DNA from: Nostocoides sp. F2B08
Lineage (GTDB): Bacteria; Actinomycetota; Actinomycetes; Actinomycetales; Dermatophilaceae
Length of the DNA: 64,000 nucleotides
Direction of reading: 5' to 3'
NCBI RefSeq assembly: GCF_009184895.1
Contig: NZ_WESE01000003.1
Location: 248,001 to 312,000 of the forward strand
In this document: piece after piece, positions 57,591 through 64,000 of the stretch
Layout: each line of letters begins with the position of its first letter
Position numbering within the stretch: the first letter of the stretch is position 1
The notes under the pieces: generated by a model
Database searches by the model: none
Told to the model about the DNA's origin: nothing
What the model saw: the letters and a program-made list of their open reading frames with translations, nothing else
Translations under genes and position numbers: made by a program

Positions 57591-59173
57591 AGCTGCACAG
57601 ATCCTTCCGTCGTGGCCTCGACCCGAGTGTCGTGACCGGCTGGCCTCGGATCCAACCGTAGTGGTCCCGGCAGCTTCGTGCGGGCCGAAGCGGACCGAGA
57701 GCTCTGTTCGGCCAGGAGACGGTGGGCCTCGGGCACGTCGAGGTGCGGCACGGCGCCCGAGACCGGTCCGGCGGTCAGGTCGGTGTGGACGGACGCGATG
57801 CCGCGGGCCCGGTCGAGCGGACCCTGCTCGATCCGCATCGACTGCACCCTCGCATGCGGCACGAGGCTGACCACGCGGGCCAACCATCCGCGGCGGAGGA
57901 CCAGGGCGGTGTCCGTGACCGCATACCCGTTGCGGCGCCACGAGAACGGCTGGAACACCCGTGAGCGGCGGCTCGACGTCGTGAAGCCGGGCTCGTTCCC
58001 CGTCCCGCGCATCCCGGCGAGGAGCGCCGAGCGGTCCAGGCCCGGCAGCATGACCGCCGCGAGGTCGACCACATCGTCCTCGGTGCCGACGGGGAACGCG
58101 GTCGTCTGAGACTCGGTGTTCTCACCGACGACACCGGCGATCGTCACCTTCATCCGCCACCAGTCCGGCCAGCGCCAGAACACGCCCTGCGAGATCTCCA
58201 CGGCCTGGATCCGCGCCAGCGGCACGGTGTTCGAGCGCTGGTCGGTCAGGCCGTGCGTGATGCGGAGGCGGTCGGTCTCGATGTCGACCGAGAAGTTGGC
58301 GTCGGTGAGGAACCGCCGCACCTGCGGGACGACGGCCCCGACGAAGATCGCGAAGAGGACCGGAAGGACCCCGACCGAGCCGAAGATCGCCCCGGCGAGC
58401 GTGGCCGGCACTGCGACGACGACGAACACCGTCGTGGGGTGGTACAGCAGCGACAGGACGACCCGGTTGAGCGGCACACTCATCGTCCGCAGCACCTGTC
58501 GGCCGCGCGTCGAGGCGACCCGACCGCGCAGCTCTCCCTGCAGCCGGGAGGTCGGGTATGCGCCGCTCGCCTCTCCCGCCGCCGCTCCGAGGGGCGTCGG
58601 GTGAGTCTGCAACGATGCCGGGCCGGGCGGGTCGACCGGGTCGGCCACACCGTGCCCCCGCTCCTCGGCGTCGACGAGCGACAGCACCGAGTCGCGGACC
58701 TCGAGCGCGCGCGGAAGGGTCAGGTAGGCGAGCTCCACGTGGGAGTCGGACCCTCCGGCGGACTGCACCACGACCTGGGCCAGCCCGAACAGCCGGGCGA
58801 GCAGCGGGCGGCTGATGTCGACGGACTGGATGCGGTCGTAGCGGACCTGGCGGTGCTGTTTGAAGAGCAGCCCCCAGCGGTACTCCAGCGTCCGGTCGCC
58901 GACCCGGAACCGGGACACCCGCCAGGCCAGCCATCCGTACAGGACGACGAGGGCGACCAGCGTGAGGAACGCGATCAGGGCGAGCCAGAAGTTACCGAAG
59001 GTCGGGTCCTCCGGCGCCTCGGGGCCGTAGCGGATGCCGATCAGACTCTCGAAGCGTTGCGAGATGAAGTAGCCGCCGACGGCCAGCACCATGACGCCAC
59101 CTCGCAGGAAGGGTGAGATGGGGTGCAGCCGGCGCCAGTCGACCTCAGCGGTGCCGCCGCGCGGGTCGCTCAT
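57587..59173 (-). CDS. Bacterial PH-domain membrane protein (YdbT-like)
   Basis: 528 residues with three PH-like (bPH_2) segments and paired hydrophobic helices: VLAVGGYFISQ and LALIAFLTLVALVVLYGWLA, PATLAGAIFGSVGVLPVLFA in the middle, and YDRIQSVDISRPLLARLFGL, LARIQAVEISQGVFWRWPDW as strand motifs. Membrane-bound, function unclear, often paired with a smaller PH protein, which is next. The ATG at 59173 is chosen; the frame is open upstream only as shadow. Confidence 0.85.
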   Translation of the reverse strand: MSDPRGGTAEVDWRRLHPISPFLRGGVMVLAVGGYFISQRFESLIGIRYGPEAPEDPTFGNFWLALIAFLTLVALVVLYGWLAWRVSRFRVGDRTLEYRWGLLFKQHRQVRYDRIQSVDISRPLLARLFGLAQVVVQSAGGSDSHVELAYLTLPRALEVRDSVLSLVDAEERGHGVADPVDPPGPASLQTHPTPLGAAAGEASGAYPTSRLQGELRGRVASTRGRQVLRTMSVPLNRVVLSLLYHPTTVFVVVAVPATLAGAIFGSVGVLPVLFAIFVGAVVPQVRRFLTDANFSVDIETDRLRITHGLTDQRSNTVPLARIQAVEISQGVFWRWPDWWRMKVTIAGVVGENTESQTTAFPVGTEDDVVDLAAVMLPGLDRSALLAGMRGTGNEPGFTTSSRRSRVFQPFSWRRNGYAVTDTALVLRRGWLARVVSLVPHARVQSMRIEQGPLDRARGIASVHTDLTAGPVSGAVPHLDVPEAHRLLAEQSSRSASARTKLPGPLRLDPRPAGHDTRVEATTEGSVQL

Positions 59174-59199
59174 CCGCTGCCCGCTCCCGGGCACCTCGC

Positions 59200-59955
59200 T
59201 CACAGGCCGGCCCGTTGCGCCTCGCCGCGCACCATGAGGCGTTCGCGCATCCGCTCGGCGGTCTCGATGGGCAGCCCCGGGATCGTCGCGCTGGTCGACG
59301 GGGACGCTGTGAAGATCTGCAGGGTGGCCATCCCGAGCTTCCTCTCGAGGGGGCCGGACTGCATGTCGACGTACTGCAGGCGCCCGAACGGCACGCTGGA
59401 GACCTGCCGGAACAGGCGGCCCTTGCGGACGACGAGATCCTCGCTCAGCTCGATGTAGCTCATCGCCGACACCTGACGGCGGATCAGCCACAGGCCCCAG
59501 ACGATGACCAGGGCCAGCGCTCCCGCACCGACCCACAGCCAGCCGGAGATGAGCGCCCCTCCCACCACGAGGGCGGCTGTCAGGGGGACCAGCCAGGCCA
59601 GCAGGGTGATGGTGCGGGCGGTGACGAGCCGACGCGAGACCGGTTGCCACTCCAGACCGCCGGTGTCGAACAGCTCGACGCGGCCGAGGTCGGCGTCCAC
59701 CACCGGCGTCCTCGGCGCCTCCGGCAGCGGGGACACCCCGACGACCGGCGCCCCGGTCCCGGGGGTGACGACCGCAGGCTCGGTGTGGGTCGGCTCGGTG
59801 TGGGTCCGGTCGGTGTGAGTCGGCTCGGTGCTCGTCGGGTCGGTGCTCGTCGGGTCGGTGCTCGTCGGGTCCGCGTCAGTGCTTTCGGTGTCAGTGGGTT
59901 CGGCGTCGGTCGGCCCCCCGGCGTCCGAGGGAGTGCTCGATGGTGTCGCTGTCAC
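59200..59955 (-). CDS. Bacterial PH-domain membrane protein (YdbS-like) with Thr/Pro-rich N-terminus
   Basis: 251 residues. A low-complexity lead of about 65 residues made of DPTST and EPTHT repeats, then helices TITLLAWLVPLTAALVVGGA and WVGAGALALVIVWGLWLIRR, then the PH strand motif VPFGRLQYVDMQSGPLERKL. Pairs with the YdbT-like protein downstream. GTG start with CATAGT seven bases upstream. Confidence 0.8.
   Translation of the reverse strand: MTATPSSTPSDAGGPTDAEPTDTESTDADPTSTDPTSTDPTSTEPTHTDRTHTEPTHTEPAVVTPGTGAPVVGVSPLPEAPRTPVVDADLGRVELFDTGGLEWQPVSRRLVTARTITLLAWLVPLTAALVVGGALISGWLWVGAGALALVIVWGLWLIRRQVSAMSYIELSEDLVVRKGRLFRQVSSVPFGRLQYVDMQSGPLERKLGMATLQIFTASPSTSATIPGLPIETAERMRERLMVRGEAQRAGL
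59827..59871. repeat. 15-bp tandem repeats inside the YdbS-like gene
   Basis: GGTGCTCGTCGGGTC occurs three times in a row (59827, 59842, 59857), encoding DPTST repeats; looser copies flank it. Length may vary by slippage without breaking the frame. Confidence 0.8.
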
Positions 59956-59962
59956 GGGTACA

Positions 59963-59968
59963 ACTATG
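59963..59968 (-). promoter_or_regulatory. -10 of the YdbS-like gene
   Basis: CATAGT seven bases before the GTG at 59955; differs from TANNNT at the first base. Confidence 0.35.
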
Positions 59969-60063
59969 CGCGACGACCGCAGTCCCGGGCGACCCGCCCG
60001 GGCCGCCGGGTCGGTCGGCCGGCCCTGCGCCGGCGGGACGCGAGAGACCTGGTGCGCCTCGCA

Positions 60064-60069
60064 TACAGT
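60064..60069 (+). promoter_or_regulatory. -10 of fdhD
   Basis: TACAGT six bases before the fdhD ATG; leaderless geometry. Confidence 0.5.
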
Positions 60070-60075
60070 CTGTGC

Positions 60076-60936
60076 ATGGGACGGGTGACGGCACGCGTGC
60101 GCGCGACGCGGCTGGACTCCTCCGCGCCTGCACCCCGGCTGGACCGGATCGAGACCGTCGCCGTCGAGGAGCCGCTCCAGATCCGCGTCGAGCACGGCCC
60201 CGCGCAGGCCCGGCGGCGCGAGGACGTCGCCGTGACGATGCGCACCCCGGGTGACGACTTCGACCTCGCGCTGGGACATCTGATCACCGAAGGCGTGCTC
60301 GACGATGCGACCGCCGTCGCGGGCATGATGCACTGCACCGACGTCGACGCGGACGGGTCGCCCACCTTCAACGTCGTCGACGTCACCCTGCGCGCCGGAG
60401 CCGTTCTCGCCGCCAGGCCCCGGCAGCGGACCGAGGTCGTCACGAGCGCGTGCGGCATCTGTGGGACGGACGAGATCGCCGCGATCGCCGCCGCGAGCCG
60501 GTATGCCGTGGACCAGGACGCCCTGCGGGTCGACCCCGAGGTCGTGGCGGGCCTGCCCGACGCACTGCGCGAGCGGCAGAAGGGCTTCAGCCGCACGGGT
60601 GGGATGCACGCGGCCGGGATCGCGACCGGGGACGGCGAGCTCCTCGCAGTGCGCGAGGACGTCGGCCGGCACAACGCGGCCGACAAGGTCATCGGCTGGG
60701 CGGCCCGCGAGGGTCTGCTGCCGCTGCGGGGGCACGTTCTCGTCGTCTCGGCCCGGGCGAGTTTCGAGCTGGTCCAGAAGGCGGTGATGGCGGGGGCGCC
60801 GATGCTCGTGGCGGTGTCGGCCCCGACGTCGCTCGCCGTCGACCTCGCCGCCGCGGAGGGGCTGACGCTCGTGGCCTTCACCCGCGCTCCCCGGTGCACC
60901 GTCTACACGCGGGCGGAGCGCCTCGCCGGACGGTAG
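60076..60936 (+). CDS. fdhD: Formate dehydrogenase accessory sulfurtransferase
   Basis: 286 residues. SACGICGTDEI holds the two Cys (126, 129) that carry sulfur from IscS to the molybdenum cofactor of formate dehydrogenase; REDVGRHNAADKVIG and VSARASFELVQKA are conserved family stretches. No formate dehydrogenase gene is in the window. ATG with TACAGT six bases before it. Confidence 0.93.
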   Translation: MGRVTARVRATRLDSSAPAPRLDRIETVAVEEPLQIRVEHGPAQARRREDVAVTMRTPGDDFDLALGHLITEGVLDDATAVAGMMHCTDVDADGSPTFNVVDVTLRAGAVLAARPRQRTEVVTSACGICGTDEIAAIAAASRYAVDQDALRVDPEVVAGLPDALRERQKGFSRTGGMHAAGIATGDGELLAVREDVGRHNAADKVIGWAAREGLLPLRGHVLVVSARASFELVQKAVMAGAPMLVAVSAPTSLAVDLAAAEGLTLVAFTRAPRCTVYTRAERLAGR

Positions 60937-60990
60937 CGGTCCGGCCCCCGCCGACGCGGCCGCGACCCTTGCTCCCCTACGCGCGGGATC

Positions 60991-61028
60991 CTCCGCCGAT
61001 CACCGGCAATGTCCCGTGATCGGAGGAG
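60991..61028. terminator. Long hairpin downstream of fdhD
   Basis: CTCC-g-CCGATCAC, a 12-base loop, GTGATCGG-a-GGAG: 12 of 13 positions pair. No T-run follows, so a terminator is plausible but not certain. Confidence 0.5.
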
Positions 61029-61250
61029 CACCTGTCGCCGAGGTGAGGACGTGTCTCGGGAGCGGACAAGGGTCGTACCGCGCAGCCGGTGAGTCGGACG
61101 ACAGGCGGGACGACCGCATACCTGCGGACGGGGGTAGGTTGGACTCGACTGTGAGCCCGGCCACGCGTGCGGAAGGATGGGGCCGCGAGACCTCTTCCAC
61201 TCCACGGCGCGTGGTCGCCGGACGTGACACCCAAACGAAGGGAAGACGAC
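61029..61250 (+). promoter_or_regulatory. aceE upstream region
   Basis: TAGGTT (61135-61140) is the best -10, predicting a leader of about 100 bases, so aceE, with its AAGGGAAG Shine-Dalgarno, is not leaderless. No further structure or operator seen in the leader. Confidence 0.4.
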
Positions 61251-64000
61251 GTGACGCGAGCCGAGGACCTCGGTCCGATCCTCAACGGCATCCCCGCCCA
61301 CCTGCCCGACATCGACCCCGCCGAGACCCAGGAGTGGCTCGACTCGCTCGACGGCGTGATCTCCAACGTCGGTCGGCAGCGGGCGCGCTACGTCATGCTC
61401 CGCCTCCTCGAACGGGCTCGCGAACTCCAGGTCGGTGTCCCCTCGCTGACGACCACCGACTACGTCAACACGATCAGCCCGGAGCAGGAGCCGTGGTTCC
61501 CCGGCGACGAGGACGTCGAGCGCCGCTTCCGTGCCTACCTGCGGTGGAACGCGGCGATGATCGTGCACCGGGCGCAGCGTCCCGAGATCTCGGTCGGCGG
61601 TCACATCTCGACGTACGCCTCGGCGGCGACGCTCTACGAGGTCGGGTTCAACCACTTCTTCCGGGGCCGGGACCACGAGGGCGGCGGCGACCAGATCTTC
61701 TTCCAGGGCCACGCCTCGCCGGGGATGTACGCCCGCGCCTACCTCGAGGGCCGGCTCTCCGAGGAGCGCCTCGACGGCTTCCGTCAGGAGAAGTCGCACA
61801 TCGTCGACGGAAAGCCGCTGGCGCTGCCCTCCTACCCGCACCCGCGCCTGATGCCGGACTTCTGGGAGTTCCCGACGGTGTCGATGGGTCTCGGGCCGAT
61901 GAACGCCATCTACCAGGCGCAGTTCAACAAGTACCTCCACAACCGCGGCATCAAGGACACCTCCGGCCAGCGCGTCTGGGCCTTCCTCGGTGACGGCGAG
62001 ATGGACGAGCCCGAGTCGCGCGGGTGCCTGCAGATCGCGGCCCAGGAGGAGCTGGACAACCTCACCTTCGTCGTCAACTGCAACCTGCAGCGTCTCGACG
62101 GTCCGGTCCGGGGCAACGGCAAGATCATCCAGGAGCTCGAGGCGTTCTTCCGCGGTGCAGGGTGGAACGTCATCAAGGTCGTCTGGGGCCGGGGCTGGGA
62201 CCCGCTGCTCGCCGCCGACAAGGACGGTGCGCTCGTCCACCTCATGAACACCACGAGTGACGGCGACTACCAGACCTTCCGTGCCAACGACGGCAAGTAC
62301 GTCCGCGACTTCTTCTTCGCCCGCGACCCGCGGACGATCAAGATGGTCAAGGACTGGAGCGACGAGGACATCTGGTGGAAGCTCAAGCGCGGCGGCCACG
62401 ACTACCACAAGGTCTACGCGGCCTACCGCTCGGCGATGCACCACACCGGCCAGCCCACGGTCATCCTCGTCAAGACGATCAAGGGCTACGGCCTCGGCAC
62501 GAGCTTCGCGGGCCGCAACGCGACCCACCAGATGAAGAAGCTCACCCTCGACAACCTCAAGGACCTCCGCGACAGCCTCCACATCCCGATCGACGACGCG
62601 GCGCTGGAGAAGGACCCCTACCAGGCGCCGTACTACCACCCGGGTGAGAAGGACGAGGTCATCGAGTACGCCCTGGACCGCCGCCGCCAGCTCGGCGGCC
62701 CCATCCCGCAGCGCCGTTCCACGCACATCCCGATCTCGCTCCCCGAGGACTCGGCATACGCTCAGCTCAAGAAGGGCTCGGGCAAGCAGCAGGTCGCGAC
62801 GACGATGGCGTTCGTCCGCCTCCTCAAGGACCTCATGCGCGACAAGGAGTTCGGCCGCCGGATCGTGCCGATCATCCCGGACGAGGCCCGCACCTTCGGG
62901 ATGGACAGCTTCTTCCCGACCATCAAGATCTACAACCCGCACGGTCAGCGCTACACCTCGGTGGATGCCGAGCTGATGCTCGCCTACAAGGAGTCCGAGC
63001 AGGGCCAGATCCTCCACCTCGGCATCAACGAGGCGGGGTCGGTCGCGGCCTTCACCGCGGCCGGGTCGTCGTACTCCACCCACCAGGAGCCGATGATCCC
63101 GATCTACATCTTCTACTCGATGTTCGGGTTCCAGCGCACCGGCGACGGGATCTGGGCGGCGGCCGACCAGATGACCCGTGGTTTCCTCATCGGGGCGACC
63201 GCTGGGCGGACCACACTGACCGGGGAGGGTCTGCAGCACGCGGACGGCCACTCCCCGCTGCTCGCGGCGACGAATCCCGCGGTCGTGGCCTACGACCCCG
63301 CGTTCGGCTTCGAGATCGCGCACATCGTCCAGGACGGCCTGCACCGGATGTACGGCACCGACGACTCGCTGACCGACGACCAGCGCAACGTCATCTACTA
63401 CCTCACGGTCTACAACGAGCCGATGCAGCAGCCGGCCGAGCCGGAGGACGTCGACCGGGACGGCATCCTCAAGGGCATGTACCTTTACGCTCCCGGCTCG
63501 ACCGAGGGGGTCGGAGAGGACGCGCCGCGTGTCCAGCTGCTCGCCTCCGGTGTCGGGGTCCCGTGGGCGCTTGAGGCCCAGGAGATGCTCCTCAAGGACT
63601 GGCACGTGGTCGCCGACGTCTGGTCGGTGACGTCGTGGAGCGAGCTGCGGCGCGAGGCGATGGACGCCGACCGGCAGAACTTCCTCGAGCCAGGCGACAG
63701 CCCGCGGGTGCCCTACGTCACCCAACGGCTCCAGGACACCCGTGGCCCGGTCGTGGCGGTCTCGGACTACATGCGCCAGGTCCAGGACCAGATCGCCCAA
63801 TGGGTCCCCGGCGACTACGCCTCCCTCGGCGCCGACGGCTTCGGCTTCTCCGACACCCGCCCGGCCGCTCGGCGGTTCTTCCACATCGACGGTCCGTCGG
63901 TCGCGGTGCGGGCGCTGCAGGTGCTCGCCGACCGCGGCGAGGTGGAGCAGTCGGTGCCGGCCGAGGCCGCCCGGCGCTACCGCCTGAACGACGTCACCGC
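61251..64000 (+). CDS. aceE: Pyruvate dehydrogenase E1 component (homodimeric), partial at the right edge
   Basis: Thiamine-diphosphate enzyme that decarboxylates pyruvate in the pyruvate dehydrogenase complex. GTG start with AAGGGAAG eight bases upstream. Begins [20 protein letters not shown]; 916 codons are in the window without a stop. [14 protein letters not shown] and [17 protein letters not shown] form the TPP/Mg motif; [33 protein letters not shown] and [13 protein letters not shown] are further homodimeric E1 hallmarks. Ends at RYRLNDVTA in the window, so only the final few codons are missing. Counterpart of Rv2241. Confidence 0.97.
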   Translation, partial: MTRAEDLGPILNGIPAHLPDIDPAETQEWLDSLDGVISNVGRQRARYVMLRLLERARELQVGVPSLTTTDYVNTISPEQEPWFPGDEDVERRFRAYLRWNAAMIVHRAQRPEISVGGHISTYASAATLYEVGFNHFFRGRDHEGGGDQIFFQGHASPGMYARAYLEGRLSEERLDGFRQEKSHIVDGKPLALPSYPHPRLMPDFWEFPTVSMGLGPMNAIYQAQFNKYLHNRGIKDTSGQRVWAFLGDGEMDEPESRGCLQIAAQEELDNLTFVVNCNLQRLDGPVRGNGKIIQELEAFFRGAGWNVIKVVWGRGWDPLLAADKDGALVHLMNTTSDGDYQTFRANDGKYVRDFFFARDPRTIKMVKDWSDEDIWWKLKRGGHDYHKVYAAYRSAMHHTGQPTVILVKTIKGYGLGTSFAGRNATHQMKKLTLDNLKDLRDSLHIPIDDAALEKDPYQAPYYHPGEKDEVIEYALDRRRQLGGPIPQRRSTHIPISLPEDSAYAQLKKGSGKQQVATTMAFVRLLKDLMRDKEFGRRIVPIIPDEARTFGMDSFFPTIKIYNPHGQRYTSVDAELMLAYKESEQGQILHLGINEAGSVAAFTAAGSSYSTHQEPMIPIYIFYSMFGFQRTGDGIWAAADQMTRGFLIGATAGRTTLTGEGLQHADGHSPLLAATNPAVVAYDPAFGFEIAHIVQDGLHRMYGTDDSLTDDQRNVIYYLTVYNEPMQQPAEPEDVDRDGILKGMYLYAPGSTEGVGEDAPRVQLLASGVGVPWALEAQEMLLKDWHVVADVWSVTSWSELRREAMDADRQNFLEPGDSPRVPYVTQRLQDTRGPVVAVSDYMRQVQDQIAQWVPGDYASLGADGFGFSDTRPAARRFFHIDGPSVAVRALQVLADRGEVEQSVPAEAARRYRLNDVT

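Noticed and set aside
60903-63884. 993-codon open frame antisense to aceE
   Set aside because: High-GC codon bias keeps the antisense frame open; the translation has no domain and overlaps a conserved enzyme.

Overview
This 64 kb window is a stretch of a high-GC (about 70% by eye) actinobacterial chromosome. Single genes with GTG/ATG starts, dense strand-coherent operons, PriA-type HisA, GlnA2-GlnE, an RNase H-phosphatase fusion, AhpE and homodimeric AceE all point to Actinomycetota. Composition and gene content suggest Micrococcales, possibly Intrasporangiaceae. The gene order glnE-glnA2 ... panB ... RNase H/phosphatase-zinc ribbon ... Nif3 ... ahpE-DUF3052-aceE parallels the Mycobacterium tuberculosis Rv2221c-Rv2241 region, with extra genes inserted. 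Almost everything is core metabolism. I see no prophage, insertion sequence, CRISPR array or complete defence locus.

Layout. 1-4.9 kb: arginine operon argC-ACT protein-argJ-argB-argD, all joined by ATGA overlaps, with an ARG box at the argC start. 4.9-10.4 kb: two SDR proteins and pheST. 10.5-13.1 kb: TrpB2-type enzyme, an ArsC/Spx-like protein and an SDR protein. 13.1-17.3 kb: a C39-like protease with a small paralogue of its C-terminal domain, an MFS transporter and an orphan histidine kinase. 17.3-19.9 kb: SpoU methylase and infC-rpmI-rplT; infC has an ATC start and an intrinsic terminator in its leader. 19.9-28.0 kb: histidine genes hisD-hisC-hisB-(hypothetical)-hisH, then an M20 amidohydrolase and a frameshifted membrane-protein gene, then priA-sseB. 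28.1-32.6 kb: glnE and glnA2. 32.6-36.2 kb: a fused MshA-like glycosyltransferase/MshB-like deacetylase divergent from panB, then a methyltransferase. 36.2-41.9 kb: a 62-bp tandem repeat array, a cyclic-2,3-diphosphoglycerate-synthetase-like P-loop protein, map, a small Cys-rich protein behind a strong IdeR-type iron box, an MBL protein and an APC permease. 42-45.6 kb: a Vps62-like membrane protein, an alpha/beta hydrolase, and rnpB followed by 59-bp direct repeats. 45.6-56.6 kb: RNB nuclease, flavodoxin-like protein, YaaA, a secreted protein, metZ, RNase H/phosphatase, zinc-ribbon protein, a three-gene ABC exporter, Nif3-like protein and tRNA-Val. 56.6-64 kb: ahpE, DUF3052, two bacterial-PH proteins, fdhD and aceE, which runs off the right edge.

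Two features run through the whole window. At about twenty genes a TANNNT-like -10 hexamer lies 6-8 bases before the start codon, which implies leaderless mRNAs. The hexamer GCATAC/GTATGC also recurs about fifty times, well above what base composition predicts.

I did not find a clear-cut new multi-gene system. The best leads are the C39 protease with its domain paralogue, the GT-deacetylase fusion, the iron-box-controlled Cys-rich protein, the infC leader attenuator and the two tandem repeat arrays.
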